64,000 nt of DNA from Lysobacteraceae bacterium PS02340 (lineage in GTDB: Bacteria; Pseudomonadota; Gammaproteobacteria; Xanthomonadales; Xanthomonadaceae): positions 124,001 through 188,000 of the forward strand of contig JASCOC010000001.1 in the NCBI GenBank assembly GCA_029959605.1, given 5' to 3'. Positions 1-9,685 of this stretch are shown in pieces. Each line of letters opens with the position of its first letter. Positions within the stretch are counted from its first letter, which is position 1. Position numbers and translations under genes: made by a program. The notes below the pieces were generated by a model. The model had not been told where the DNA came from. It saw only the letters and a program-made list of their open reading frames with translations, and made no database searches.

Positions 1-1581
1 TGCTGCATCGGCGCGCGAATTGGCGCGGCCGTTGAAGCCGCCCGACTTGAAGCCGCGGTTCGCCGAGACGTAGCCCATCAGGTTGTCGGAGAACGCTTTC
101 TGCAGGCTCACCGACGGCGTCCATGCGGTCCAGCTCTTCTTCGCGCTGAAGGCGACGGTCTCGTTGAGCGCGCTCAGCGGCGCGCCCCAGAACGTGCTGG
201 TGCTGCGGTCGTAGTCCTTGGTGTCGCGCGTCCAGCGCAGGCCGGCGGCGAGCGTCCAGGTCGGCACGAACTCCCAGTTCGCGTGCGCGAACGCGGCGAT
301 GCTCTCGGTGCTCAGATCGTCGGCGATCGTGCGCAGGAACGGCACGCGCGTACCGGCGAACGAGAACAGATCGTCGGCGTAGGCTTCCTGGTAGGACGGC
401 ACGTCCTCCTTCATGTAGTACGCGCCGAACGTGGTCTGCAGGTTGCTGCCGTTGTCGTACTGCAGCTGGAATTCCTGGCTGAACTGGTTCTGGTCCAGCG
501 CGACCAGCACGTCGCCGAGTTCGAATTCGGAGGCGTCGATGTCGATGAAGGAATGCGTTTCCAGCTCGCGGTACGAGGTGATGCTCTTGAACAGCAGCGC
601 ATCGCTCAGATCCCACTCGGCCGACAGCGACACGCCGGAGTGCTTCAGTTCCTGTCCCTGATCGGGACGGAACGAGGTGCGCGCGGTGAAATCGAACTCG
701 CCGGTCGGCGCCGGCAGCAGCGTGACCGGGCCCAGCACGAGATCGGTGCGACGCAGCGGCGCGGTCGGCTGGCCGAGCGACAGCGCGGCGTCCTGCTTCG
801 TGTGGTCGATCGACAGCGTCGCGCGGAAGTCGTCGGTCGGCTGGAACGCGATCTTGGCGCGGAGCGCGCGCGTGTCATCGTCGTTGTAGTGCTTGCCGCT
901 CACGCGGTCGCGGATGAAGCCGTCGTGGTTGAGCCACGCGCCGGCGAAGCTCGCCGCGACGGTGTCGCTGAGCTTGCCGGAGACGTAGAAGCGGCCTTCG
1001 GCACGGCCGAGATCGCCGCCGGTCAGTTCGACCGCGCCGCCGCTGTCGTCGAAGGGATTCTTGGTCGTGACCTTGATCGCGCCACCGGTCGAGTTCTTGC
1101 CGTACAGCGTGCCCTGCGGGCCGCGGAGCACTTCGACCTGCTGCACGTCGAACAGTGAGAACAGCGCGCCGTTGATGCGCGAGTAATAGACGTCGTCGAC
1201 GTACAGGCCCACGCCCGGATCGAAGGTCTGCAGCGCGTCGGGCTGGCCGATGCCACGGATGAAGGCGTTGACACTGTTGGCCGAACCGCGGCCCTGCACG
1301 ATGTTGAGGTTGGGCACGGCGCCCTGCAGGCCGTCGATGTTGTTGGCCTGCAGATCTTTCAGCTGTTCCTCGCCGAAGGCGCTGACCGCGACCGGCACGT
1401 CCTGGATCGATTCGCTGCGGCGGCGCGCGGTGACGGTGATCGCATCGAGCGTCGTGGCGGAACTTCCAGTCTGCGTCTGCGGCGCCGGTTCGGCGGCCTG
1501 CTGCGCATGGACCGCAGGCACGGACAGGCCGAAACCGACGGCCAGACTCAGGGCGGTATGCCGGATGGTGTTGCGCTTCAT
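1..1581 (-). CDS. TonB-dependent outer-membrane receptor (5' part, runs off the window)
   Basis: The gene reads leftward from an ATG at 1581, preceded by a strong GGAGG-like ribosome binding site; 527 codons are visible before the window edge with no stop. A signal peptide covers about residues 1-26 and ends in VHA. A TonB-box-like LDAITVTA follows near 45-52, then a plug domain with the family signature VEVLRGPQGTLYGKNSTGGA at 149-168, then aromatic-rich barrel strands. Such receptors pull scarce ligands (siderophores, cobalamin, glycans) across the outer membrane using TonB energy. Full members are usually about 700-850 residues, so the C-terminal barrel is missing here. It is divergent from a GntP-type permease, which hints at an organic acid or sugar-acid ligand, but the substrate cannot be read from the sequence. 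Confidence 0.93.
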   Translation of the reverse strand, partial: MKRNTIRHTALSLAVGFGLSVPAVHAQQAAEPAPQTQTGSSATTLDAITVTARRRSESIQDVPVAVSAFGEEQLKDLQANNIDGLQGAVPNLNIVQGRGSANSVNAFIRGIGQPDALQTFDPGVGLYVDDVYYSRINGALFSLFDVQQVEVLRGPQGTLYGKNSTGGAIKVTTKNPFDDSGGAVELTGGDLGRAEGRFYVSGKLSDTVAASFAGAWLNHDGFIRDRVSGKHYNDDDTRALRAKIAFQPTDDFRATLSIDHTKQDAALSLGQPTAPLRRTDLVLGPVTLLPAPTGEFDFTARTSFRPDQGQELKHSGVSLSAEWDLSDALLFKSITSYRELETHSFIDIDASEFELGDVLVALDQNQFSQEFQLQYDNGSNLQTTFGAYYMKEDVPSYQEAYADDLFSFAGTRVPFLRTIADDLSTESIAAFAHANWEFVPTWTLAAGLRWTRDTKDYDRSTSTFWGAPLSALNETVAFSAKKSWTAWTPSVSLQKAFSDNLMGYVSANRGFKSGGFNGRANSRADAA

Positions 1582-1750
1582 TGTGTCCCCTCCCACGGGT
1601 CGCATTCGTGCGGCACGGTGCCGCCCGAACGCAAGACTAGGGAGTGAGGGCGGCGCGCGGCATCGTACCTTCGGACAATGGCCGCCGATGCGCGGCGACG
1701 CCGACACTGCGCCCCATCTGGCCCGCGGGCCGCGGGTGGTGTGGGGCGAC

Positions 1751-3154
1751 ATGGACTTTCTGATCGTACTGGGCGCGCTGGTGTTCCTGATGGTGGTCGC
1801 CTACCGCGGCTACAGCGTGATCCTGTTCGCGCCGATCGCCGCGCTCGGCGCGGTGCTGCTGACCGACCCCACGCTGGTCGCGCCGATGTTCACCGGCCTC
1901 TTCATGGACAAGATGGTCGGCTTCCTGAAGCTGTATTTCCCGGTTTTCCTGCTCGGTGCGGTGTTCGGCAAGGTCATCGAGCTGTCGGGCTTTTCGAAAT
2001 CGATCGTTGCCGCGACCATCCGGCTGTTCGGGCCGAAGCAGGCGATGCTGTCGATCGTCGTGGTCTGCGCGCTGCTGACCTACGGCGGCGTGTCGCTGTT
2101 CGTCGTGGTGTTCGCGGTGTACCCGTTCGCCTCCGAGCTGTTCCGCCAGAGCGACATCCCCAAGCGGCTGATCCCCGGCACGATCGCGCTCGGCGCCTTC
2201 ACTTTCACGATGGATGCCCTGCCCGGCACGCCGCAGATCCAGAACATCATCCCGACTTCGTTCTTCGGCACCGATGCCTGGGCGGCGCCGGTACTCGGCA
2301 CGATCGGCGGCGTCTTCATCCTCGCCATCGGCATGACGTATCTGGAATGGCGCCGCCGCGCCGCGCTGCGTGCCGGCGAAGGCTACGGCGACCCGGCGAC
2401 GCTGCTCAACGAACCCACGCCATTCGCCGGCGGCACGCTCGCCAATCCGCTGATCGCGCTGCTGCCGCTGGTGCTGGTCGGCGTGAGCAACATCGTGTTC
2501 ACCCGCTGGATTCCGACCTTCTACGGCGAGAGCCACAGCTTCCTGCCGAGCGTGATCGGCGATCCCGCGCCGGTCGTGCAGGAGGTCTCGCGGATCGCCG
2601 CGATCTGGGCCGTCCAGGGCGCGCTGCTGGTCGGCATCCTCACGGTGCTGGCGTTCGCGTGGAAGCCGGTGCTGACGAGTTTCGCCGAGGGCACGAAGAC
2701 CGCGATCAACGGCGCGCTGCTGGCCTCGATGAACACCGCATCCGAATACGGCTTCGGCGCGGTCATCGCCGCGCTGCCGGGCTTCCTGCTGGTGACGCGT
2801 GGCCTCGGCACGATTTCCGATCCGCTGGTCAACGAGGCGGTCACCGTGACCGCGCTCGCCGGTATCACCGGTTCGGCCTCCGGCGGCATGGGCATCGCGC
2901 TCGCCGCGATGTCGGAAACCTTCATCGCCAATGCGAACGCGGCCGGCATTCCGATGGAAGTCCTGCACCGCGTCGCGTCGATGGCCTCGGGTGGCATGGA
3001 CACGCTGCCGCACAACGGCGCGGTGATCACCCTGCTCGCGGTGACCGGCCTGACCCATCGCCAGGCCTACAAGGACATCTTTGCGATCACCCTGATCAAG
3101 ACACTCGCGGTGTTCGTGATCATCGGCCTGTTCTACGCGACCGGCTGGGTCTGA
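1751..3154 (+). CDS. GntP-family permease (gluconate/organic acid type)
   Basis: A 467-residue, strongly hydrophobic protein with about 12 predicted membrane segments. It begins MDFLIVLGALVFLMVV and carries the GntP-like run of helices with a conserved stretch around LPGTPQIQNIIPTSFFGT (near residues 157-174). GntP proteins are inner-membrane proton symporters for gluconate and related hydroxy acids. The open frame extends upstream to 1250, but that part overlaps the divergent receptor gene and reads as an antisense shadow. The ATG at 1751 gives the usual length of about 450 residues. It ends nine bases before the convergent trxC. The divergent TonB receptor is a plausible outer-membrane partner, but this is inference from neighbourhood only. 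The exact substrate is unknown. Confidence 0.85.
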   Translation: MDFLIVLGALVFLMVVAYRGYSVILFAPIAALGAVLLTDPTLVAPMFTGLFMDKMVGFLKLYFPVFLLGAVFGKVIELSGFSKSIVAATIRLFGPKQAMLSIVVVCALLTYGGVSLFVVVFAVYPFASELFRQSDIPKRLIPGTIALGAFTFTMDALPGTPQIQNIIPTSFFGTDAWAAPVLGTIGGVFILAIGMTYLEWRRRAALRAGEGYGDPATLLNEPTPFAGGTLANPLIALLPLVLVGVSNIVFTRWIPTFYGESHSFLPSVIGDPAPVVQEVSRIAAIWAVQGALLVGILTVLAFAWKPVLTSFAEGTKTAINGALLASMNTASEYGFGAVIAALPGFLLVTRGLGTISDPLVNEAVTVTALAGITGSASGGMGIALAAMSETFIANANAAGIPMEVLHRVASMASGGMDTLPHNGAVITLLAVTGLTHRQAYKDIFAITLIKTLAVFVIIGLFYATGWV

Positions 3155-3163
3155 AGTCGCGCG

Positions 3164-3598
3164 TCAGCGCTGCTGACGCGCGAACTGAAGGATCGCCTGC
3201 AAGGGCAGCGCGCCGGACTGGCGCGCGACTTCGCGACCACCGGCGAACAGCACCAGTGTCGGGATGCTGCGGATGTGGAAGCGGCCGCCGAGCACCGGCT
3301 CGGCTTCGGTATCGACCTTGGCCAGCACGATCCGCGGCGCGAGCTGCGCGGCGGCCTGTTCGAACGCCGGCGCCATCGACAAGCACGGCCCGCACCACGG
3401 CGCCCAGAAATCGACCAGCAGCGGCAGATCCGATTGCAGTGCGTGCGCGTCGAACGTGCCCGCGGTCAAGGTGATCGGGTGTGCCGGCAGCAGGACGGCC
3501 TGGCACCTGCCGCAGGTCGGCGCATCCGACAGCCGCGCATGCGGCACGCGGTTGCGGGTGTGGCATTGCGGACAGGCGACGATGGCGGAATCGGTCAT
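3164..3598 (-). CDS. trxC: Thioredoxin TrxC (thioredoxin 2, zinc-ribbon type)
   Basis: A 144-residue cytoplasmic disulfide reductase. The N-terminal zinc ribbon has C9PQC12 and C29GRC32, as in E. coli thioredoxin 2. It is followed by a thioredoxin fold with the active site W68-C69-G-P-C72 and a cis-proline in SIPT near residue 114. Thioredoxin 2 is heat-stable and oxidative-stress linked in E. coli; electrons come from thioredoxin reductase. The ATG at 3598 has a GGGAG ribosome binding site. It lies last in the minus-strand block, 57 bases after dapE. Nothing is unusual in the motif set. Confidence 0.95.
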   Translation of the reverse strand: MTDSAIVACPQCHTRNRVPHARLSDAPTCGRCQAVLLPAHPITLTAGTFDAHALQSDLPLLVDFWAPWCGPCLSMAPAFEQAAAQLAPRIVLAKVDTEAEPVLGGRFHIRSIPTLVLFAGGREVARQSGALPLQAILQFARQQR

Positions 3599-3655
3599 GG
3601 TGTGCTCCCTTCCTGCGCAGCGTGCATGCGCGCGTGTCGATACGCGGACAAGGCG

Positions 3656-4792
3656 TCAGTCCGCGTCGGGCAGCAGGCGCGCAATCAGCGCTTCGTAGAG
3701 ATCGGGCAGCGCTTCGAGATCGGCGACGCGGATGTGCTCGTCGACCTGATGGATGCTCGCGTTGACCGGCCCGATCTCGATGCACTGCGCGCCGAGTGGC
3801 GCGATGAAGCGCGCATCCGACGTGCCACCCCCCGTACTTTCCTCGGGCGGCGCGCCGGCGAACGTCGTCAGCACCTCGCGCGCCGCCGCGCGCAGCGGGC
3901 CTTCGGGCGTGTAGAACGGTTCGCCGCTGCGATGCCAGGCCAGCGTGTAGTCGAGTGCGTGGCGATCGAGCAACGCCGCGATCTCGGCTTCCAGTTTCGG
4001 CGCATCCCAGTGCGGCGTGTAGCGCAGGTTGAACTGCACGGTGGCCGTGCCGGGAATCACATTGGTCGCACCGGTACCGGCGGCGATGTTGCTGATCTGC
4101 AGACTGGTCGGCGGAAAGGATTCGAAGCCGTCGTCCCAGCGCCGCGCGACGAGTTCGGCCAGCGCCGGCGCCGCATCGTGGATCGGATTGCGCGCCTTGT
4201 CCGGATAGGCCACGTGCCCCTGCACGCCGCGCACCGTCAGCGTCGCCGACAGGCTGCCGCGACGACCGACGCGCAACAGATCACCGAGCGTCGACGTCGA
4301 CGACGGCTCGCCGGTGATGCACCAGTCGATGCGCGTGTCGCGCTCCTTGAACGTGCGCGCGACGCGGCGCACGCCGTCGATCGCATCGCCTTCCTCGTCC
4401 GAGGTCAGCAGAAGCGCGAGCGTGCCGGTGTGATCGGGATGCGCAGCGACGAAGCGCTCGGCCGCGACGACGAAGGCGGCGACGCCACTCTTCATGTCCG
4501 CTGCGCCACGGCCGTACAGCACACCTTCGCGGATCCCGGGTTCGAAGGGATCGGACGTCCACGCCTCGACCGGACCGCTCGGCACGACATCGGTATGCCC
4601 GAGCAGCACCAGCACCGGCGCGCCCTGCCCGTGCGTCGCCCAGAGATTGTCGACCTCGCCATGGCGCATCGACTCGATCGCAAAACCTGCCGTTTCAAGG
4701 CGCGCGGCGATCAGCGCCTGGCAGCCGGCATCGTCGGGCGTGACCGATTTGCGTGCGATCAGGTCACGGGTGAGATCGAGAACAGCTGACAT
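3656..4792 (-). CDS. dapE: Succinyl-diaminopimelate desuccinylase
   Basis: Hydrolyses N-succinyl-LL-diaminopimelate to LL-diaminopimelate and succinate in the lysine and peptidoglycan pathway, in the cytoplasm as a dinuclear zinc dimer. The 378-residue protein (start [11 protein letters not shown]) has the M20 peptidase metal motifs: H66-T-D68 in GHTDVVP, D99 in [10 protein letters not shown], and the catalytic/ligand pair E133-E134 in TSDEEGDA. The dimerisation insert lies in the middle of the chain, and the C-terminal GTSDAR stretch is present. An in-frame ATG four codons upstream (4804) is possible, but MSAV is the family start. dapD lies further upstream in the same block, and the ArsC/YffB-like gene immediately upstream is a neighbour of dapE in E. 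coli too. Confidence 0.97.
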   Translation of the reverse strand: MSAVLDLTRDLIARKSVTPDDAGCQALIAARLETAGFAIESMRHGEVDNLWATHGQGAPVLVLLGHTDVVPSGPVEAWTSDPFEPGIREGVLYGRGAADMKSGVAAFVVAAERFVAAHPDHTGTLALLLTSDEEGDAIDGVRRVARTFKERDTRIDWCITGEPSSTSTLGDLLRVGRRGSLSATLTVRGVQGHVAYPDKARNPIHDAAPALAELVARRWDDGFESFPPTSLQISNIAAGTGATNVIPGTATVQFNLRYTPHWDAPKLEAEIAALLDRHALDYTLAWHRSGEPFYTPEGPLRAAAREVLTTFAGAPPEESTGGGTSDARFIAPLGAQCIEIGPVNASIHQVDEHIRVADLEALPDLYEALIARLLPDAD

Positions 4793-4927
4793 GGGCGGAG
4801 ACACCTGAAGTCACGAGGAATCGGAACTGTGGAAGCGCGCTCATACTCGCATCCACTTTTTGAGAGTGCGCGATGCGGCTCGACCAGGAACGCGTCATCG
4901 CGCGCACGCGCGCTCCCATCAGGGTAC

Positions 4928-5284
4928 TCAGTCGATACCAAAGCGCTTCTTGAAGCCGTTGTCGCTGAAACCCTGACTGATCTCACCGTCATCCGTCACG
5001 ACCAGCGGACGCCGGATCAGCTGCGGATACTCGCGCAGCAACAGCTTCCACTCCGCTTCACTGGCCGCGGCCTTGCGGTTGTCCGGCAGCTGCCGCCAGG
5101 TCGTCGAGGATTTGTTGACCATCGCCTCCAAGCCGCCGAGCTTGCCGGCCCATTCGACCAGCGTCTCCGGTGTCGGCTTGGCGTCGCGGTAATCGACGAA
5201 CGTGTGCGCGACGCCGAAGCGGTCGAGCCACTTCGTCGCCTTCTTGCAGGTATCGCAGTTCTTCAATCCGTACAACGTCGTCAT
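4928..5284 (-). CDS. yffB: ArsC/Spx-family reductase-like protein (YffB type)
   Basis: A 118-residue thioredoxin-fold protein with a CxxC motif at C10-D-T-C13 near the N-terminus (LYGLKNCDTCKKA) and the family tail with RRPLVV near 91-96. YffB-like proteins resemble arsenate reductase, but a true arsenate-reducing role is not shown; E. coli YffB is suspected to be a glutathione-dependent thiol reductase. The ATG at 5284 gives the family length; the frame continues upstream only through antisense-type sequence. The gene precedes dapE by about 135 bases on the same strand, an arrangement also found in E. coli. That points to a conserved but unexplained functional tie. Confidence 0.85.
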   Translation of the reverse strand: MTTLYGLKNCDTCKKATKWLDRFGVAHTFVDYRDAKPTPETLVEWAGKLGGLEAMVNKSSTTWRQLPDNRKAAASEAEWKLLLREYPQLIRRPLVVTDDGEISQGFSDNGFKKRFGID

Positions 5285-5324
5285 GCGCGTGCCATCGTGG
5301 AGCATCGGAAGAATGCGCAGAATC

Positions 5325-6197
5325 TCACAGCAGCCGTTCCGAGACGACCTCGAAGCGAACCCGTGGTAGCCGAAAACAGAGCGCATGCCCCACGTCACCG
5401 CCCAGCTCACCGACCCATTCGCATTCGATCCGCAAGGCCTCCAGGGGCTCAAGCGTTGCCTCGTCGACCGGCAGTGAGATACGGGTCCAGGCCACGCGGC
5501 CGTCGGGCGCCACGGCGAGCGCCGTGTCCTGGCACGCGAGGAACCGGAGCGCAGCCTCGCGGCCGGCGAAGGCGCCGCGCCACCAGTCGGCGTCTGCGGG
5601 TGGCGGCGAATCGACAGCGCGCAGACAGGTGTGCAGCGCCGGCGCCGCGCCGCCGCCTGGATCGATGCGCGTCTCGAGCACGCCGCCCCGCCAGTCGTGC
5701 CGAAACCTAGCCGCCAGCTGCGGCTGCATCGCATCGCTGGACAGGCGCGCGCCGATGACGTGCAACACGCTGTCCATCACGTTCGCCGCGAACAGCACCG
5801 TCGGTGCCGCATTGACGGGTGCGTCGTCGGCCAGCACGTAGCCGCGCCAGTTGCTTTGCAGGGGAGGCGGAAAGCCACGTCGAAACAGGCCCGCCGAAGC
5901 AGGACCGAAATGCCCGTGTCGATAGGTCAGCACCGTGAATGGCGTGCGTCCCGCGTGCTGCCAGTAGCGTGTTCCCGACGGCGGCGTCGGCATCGCCGTC
6001 ACGTCCACCCACCAAGTGGCGTAGGCCACGTCCACCACGTCGCTGCGCAAGCGCGGCACCGGCAGGACGGTGCAGACGCGGCGGCGCAGCTCCGTCCAGC
6101 CTGCGTGGCCAACCAATGCTTCCAGCCAGCGTGCGCCACGGCCGGGATGGCGATAGCGCGCCAGCGCGGACAGCGACACGCCAGTCGCGCGAGGCAC
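5325..6197 (-). CDS. Conserved-looking hypothetical protein between dapD and yffB
   Basis: I do not recognise this 290-residue product. It starts at a GTG (6197) only eight bases after the dapD stop, with no clear ribosome binding site; an in-frame ATG lies further inside (MPTPPSGTRYW). It has no signal peptide, no long membrane helix and no CxxC or nucleotide-binding loop. It is rich in Trp, Arg and Pro. The middle contains PFTVLTYRHGHFGP and PLQSNWRGYVLADD, giving an overall beta-rich look loosely like DUF2071/acetoacetate-decarboxylase-fold proteins; that resemblance is a guess. Codon use and GC match the neighbours. Its place inside the dap block suggests co-transcription with dapD and yffB. 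Confidence 0.6.
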   Translation of the reverse strand: MPRATGVSLSALARYRHPGRGARWLEALVGHAGWTELRRRVCTVLPVPRLRSDVVDVAYATWWVDVTAMPTPPSGTRYWQHAGRTPFTVLTYRHGHFGPASAGLFRRGFPPPLQSNWRGYVLADDAPVNAAPTVLFAANVMDSVLHVIGARLSSDAMQPQLAARFRHDWRGGVLETRIDPGGGAAPALHTCLRAVDSPPPADADWWRGAFAGREAALRFLACQDTALAVAPDGRVAWTRISLPVDEATLEPLEALRIECEWVGELGGDVGHALCFRLPRVRFEVVSERLL

Positions 6198-6205
6198 GCC
6201 GGAAC

Positions 6206-7039
6206 TCAGTCCGCAAGACCACGCAGCAGATCATTGACGCTGGTCTTGCTGCGGGTCTTCTCGTCGACCTGCTTGACGATCACCGCGCAGTAGAGCGAAT
6301 GCGAGCCGTCCTGCGACGGCAGCTGACCGGAGACGACGACGCTGCCCGGCGGCACGTAGCCGTAGCTGACTTCGCCGGTCGCGCGGTTGTAGATGCGGGT
6401 CGACTGGCCGAGGAACACGCCCATGCCGATGACGCTATGGTGGCCGACGACGACGCCTTCGACGACTTCCGAACGCGCGCCGATGAAGCAGTGGTCTTCG
6501 ATGATCGTGGGACTGGCCTGCAGCGGTTCGAGTACGCCGCCGATACCGGCGCCGCCCGACAGATGCACGTGCTTGCCGATCTGCGCGCAGGAGCCGACGG
6601 TCGCCCAGGTGTCGACCATCGTGCCTTCGCCGACATACGCGCCGATGTTGACGAAGCTCGGCATCAGCACGACATCGCGTCCGAAATACGTGCCACGGCG
6701 CACGGCCGCACCCGGCACCACGCGCACGCCGGCGGCCTTGAACTTCGCTGCGTCGTAGCCAGCGAAACGCGGTTCGACCTTGTCCCAGAACGGCGCCGGC
6801 TGCGCATCGACGACGGCCATGTCGTTGGTGCGGAAATACAGCAGCACCGCTTTTTTCAGCCACTCGTTGACCTGCCAGCCGCCGTTGCCGTCGGGTTGGG
6901 CGACGCGCAGTTCCCCCGACTCCAGGCCCTGCATCGCCTGTTCGACGGCCGGTTTGACGGCGTCACCGATCTCGGCGGCGGTCAGTTCGGCGCGACGCGC
7001 GAACGCATCTTCGATGGTGGTCTGCAGGGCTTGGGTCAT
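6206..7039 (-). CDS. dapD: 2,3,4,5-tetrahydropyridine-2,6-dicarboxylate N-succinyltransferase
   Basis: Transfers succinyl from succinyl-CoA to tetrahydrodipicolinate, committing to the succinylase branch of lysine/diaminopimelate synthesis. The 277-residue protein has an N-terminal helical domain and then a left-handed beta helix of hexapeptide repeats ([22 protein letters not shown] onward, roughly residues 120-220). It carries the typical signature [20 protein letters not shown] (140-159 region). The length matches E. coli DapD (274). The ATG at 7039 is chosen because sequence upstream belongs to the glnD 3' region. It lies between glnD and the hypothetical gene. The later pathway enzyme dapE is in the same run. 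Confidence 0.97.
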   Translation of the reverse strand: MTQALQTTIEDAFARRAELTAAEIGDAVKPAVEQAMQGLESGELRVAQPDGNGGWQVNEWLKKAVLLYFRTNDMAVVDAQPAPFWDKVEPRFAGYDAAKFKAAGVRVVPGAAVRRGTYFGRDVVLMPSFVNIGAYVGEGTMVDTWATVGSCAQIGKHVHLSGGAGIGGVLEPLQASPTIIEDHCFIGARSEVVEGVVVGHHSVIGMGVFLGQSTRIYNRATGEVSYGYVPPGSVVVSGQLPSQDGSHSLYCAVIVKQVDEKTRSKTSVNDLLRGLAD

Positions 7040-7068
7040 GACGGGACTTCGTGGGGAAAAACGGGGCG

Positions 7069-9684
7069 TTATCGTGCCACGTCGCCGTCGATCGAGGCGA
7101 GCAGCGCGGTGCGCAAGGCGTCCTGCGCGTCGTCGTCGAGCAGGCGCCCGGCGCTGTCGCTGAGCCGGAACACGTCCTCGACGCGTTCGCCGAACGTCGC
7201 CACCCGCGCGTCGTGCACGCGCACGCCGTGCTGGCGCAGCTCGTGGGCGACATCGGCCAGCAGGCCGGGACGATCGGTGCAGACGAGGCTGAAGACGGTA
7301 TGCCGGCCATCGGCGCTGGCATTGAATTCGATACGCGGCGGCACGCGGAAATGGCGCAAATGTCGCGGCTGCGCGCGACGTGCGGGGCGCAGATCCAGCG
7401 ACCCGGTCAGCACCGTCGTGAGCTTGCGTTCGATCGAGGCGAGTTCGAGGCTCTGCCGCGTATCCGCCGGCAGCACCTGGAACACGTCGAAGATCGTGCC
7501 GCCCGGCCCGTCCAGCGCGCGCGCCTGCTGGATCACCAAGCCGAGGCGATCGAGGGTGATGACGATGGCCGAGAACAGCCCGTCGCGATCGGGCGAATGC
7601 ACGAAGACTTCCAGCGCCTGCGCGCCTGCGGCGAGCCGGCGCACGCGCACGACGACATCGCCGTCGACGGTGTCGCGCAGGCCGAGCGCCTGCCACACCA
7701 CCTGGTCAGCGCGACCGCGCAGGAAACTCTCCTGCGGAATCCGGGTAAACAGCGCATCGGCTTCGGTGTCCTCGACGCCGTGCGCCGACAGCAGGCCGCG
7801 CGCGCGATCGCGCGCCTCGGCGATGCGCTCGACGGCGGCCACCGGATTCTCCAGTCCGCGCCGCAGCGCCAGCCGCGTCGCGCTGCGCAGATCGGTCAGC
7901 AGGCGGTCCTTCCATGCGTTCCACAGCTTCGGCGAGGTGCCGGCGATGTCGGCGCAGGTCAGCAGATAGAGATAGTCCAGGCGCTCGCGATCCGCGACCT
8001 CGGCCGCGAACTTGTGGATCACCGCCGGATCGGAGATGTCGAGCTTCTGCGCGCTGGTCGACATCAGCAGATGGCGTTTGACCAGCCATTCGACGAGCGC
8101 GGTGTCGGTCTCGCCGAGGCCATGGCCTTCGCAGAATTCGCGCGCATCCACCGCGCCGAGTTCGGAATGGTCGCCGCCGCGGCCCTTGGCGATGTCGTGG
8201 AACAGGCCGGCGATCAGCAGCAGCTCCGGCTTGCGCAGTTGCGGCCAGACTTCGTGCGCGCTGGAGAAACGCTCGTCCGGCGCCTCCGACGCGAAGCTGG
8301 CGATGTTGCGCAGCACCGCGAGCGTGTGCTGGTCGACCGTGTAGACGTGGAACAGGTCGAACTGCATGCGACCGGTCACGTTCGCGAACTCGGGAATCCA
8401 CACGCCGAGCACGCCCAGACGCGCCATGCGTTCGAGCGTGCGCACCGGAATCGGCCCGCGCAGCAGGCCGAGGAACTGCTCGCGCAGCTCGGTCGACGCG
8501 GTGCGCCACGACGGCAGCGCATGCAGCGATTCGGCCAGCGCACGCGCCGTCTGCGAATGCAGGCCGCGCAGTTCCTGGTGATCGGCCCACATCGCGAACA
8601 GGTCGAACACGCGGGCGATGTCGCCGCCCGGCCACACGTCGTCGCGCGCGACGAGATAACCGCGCTGGCTGCCGAACTCGGCATCGAGCGGCTGCAGCGT
8701 GCCCTCGCCTTCGATCTGCTCCTCGAAGCGTTGCAGCATGCGTTCGCTGATGCGCTGGACTACCGACGCGCTGCGGTAGAACTCCTGCATCATCTTTTCG
8801 ACCAGCGGATTGTCCGCCGCCTCGACGTGATGCAGTCGCGCCGCCAGTGCTTTCTGGTAGTCGAACCGCAGACGTTCTTCGGCCTTGCCGGCAACCAGAT
8901 GCAGACCGAAGCGCAGCCGCGACAGCGTGCGCCGTTCGCGCTCGAGCGTCGCGTGCTCGTCGACGCCGAGCTGGCCCAGCGCGATCAGTTCCTCGGTGCC
9001 GTAGACGCCCAGGACGCGCCGCGCCATCCAGCGCAGGTTGTGCACGTCGCGCAGGCCGCCCGGGCCGTCCTTGATGTTGGGTTCGAGGTTGTCGGCCGTG
9101 TCGCCGAAGCGCGCGTGGCGCATCTCGAGTTCTCGGCGCTTGGCGTGGAAGAAATCGTCCGCCGGCCAGACCTTCGTATCGGCGATCGCGTCCATCAGCG
9201 CGCGTACCTCGCCGATGTTGGCCAGCAGCGGCCGCGCTTCCAGCAGCGCGGTCAGCACGGTCACATCCTCGGCGGCGCGCGTGCACTCCTCGAAGCTGCG
9301 CACCGCGTGGCCGACCGGCAGGCCGAAATCCCACAACAGCGCGAGCATGCGACCCAGGGCTTCGGCGTGCTCGGCCTGCGCCTGCGACGTGGCGATGACA
9401 AGCAGGTCGATATCGGAATGCGGAAACAGTTCGCCGCGGCCGTAACCGCCGACCGCGAACAGCGCCAGCGGCGCATCGCCGGGAATGCAGCGCGCCCAGG
9501 CCTTGCGCACCCAGCCGTCGACGGCATTGGCGCGCGCGGCGAGCAGACGGTCGATGTGCTGCCCCGCGTCGAAGCCCTGCGCCAGACGCGCGTCGTGGGT
9601 GGCGAGCGCGGCACGCGCCTCCGCCACCCATGCCATGTCGTCGCCGTCGGCGCCGGGGACCTGGGGGGCGGTGCGCTCGCCCAC
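7069..9684 (-). CDS. glnD: Bifunctional PII uridylyltransferase / uridylyl-removing enzyme
   Basis: The glutamine sensor that uridylylates and deuridylylates PII proteins and thereby sets glutamine synthetase activity and nitrogen gene expression. The 871-residue chain shows a nucleotidyltransferase motif [17 protein letters not shown] at 79-95, the HD phosphohydrolase motif [14 protein letters not shown] near 493-506, and two C-terminal ACT domains (about 690-735 and 790-840) that bind glutamine. The start is GTG at 9684, one base after the map stop; an ATG 16 codons in (MAWVAEAR) is the alternative. E. coli GlnD has 890 residues. The map-glnD order is also that of E. coli. Confidence 0.96.
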   Translation of the reverse strand: MGERTAPQVPGADGDDMAWVAEARAALATHDARLAQGFDAGQHIDRLLAARANAVDGWVRKAWARCIPGDAPLALFAVGGYGRGELFPHSDIDLLVIATSQAQAEHAEALGRMLALLWDFGLPVGHAVRSFEECTRAAEDVTVLTALLEARPLLANIGEVRALMDAIADTKVWPADDFFHAKRRELEMRHARFGDTADNLEPNIKDGPGGLRDVHNLRWMARRVLGVYGTEELIALGQLGVDEHATLERERRTLSRLRFGLHLVAGKAEERLRFDYQKALAARLHHVEAADNPLVEKMMQEFYRSASVVQRISERMLQRFEEQIEGEGTLQPLDAEFGSQRGYLVARDDVWPGGDIARVFDLFAMWADHQELRGLHSQTARALAESLHALPSWRTASTELREQFLGLLRGPIPVRTLERMARLGVLGVWIPEFANVTGRMQFDLFHVYTVDQHTLAVLRNIASFASEAPDERFSSAHEVWPQLRKPELLLIAGLFHDIAKGRGGDHSELGAVDAREFCEGHGLGETDTALVEWLVKRHLLMSTSAQKLDISDPAVIHKFAAEVADRERLDYLYLLTCADIAGTSPKLWNAWKDRLLTDLRSATRLALRRGLENPVAAVERIAEARDRARGLLSAHGVEDTEADALFTRIPQESFLRGRADQVVWQALGLRDTVDGDVVVRVRRLAAGAQALEVFVHSPDRDGLFSAIVITLDRLGLVIQQARALDGPGGTIFDVFQVLPADTRQSLELASIERKLTTVLTGSLDLRPARRAQPRHLRHFRVPPRIEFNASADGRHTVFSLVCTDRPGLLADVAHELRQHGVRVHDARVATFGERVEDVFRLSDSAGRLLDDDAQDALRTALLASIDGDVAR

Positions 9685-9685
9685 G

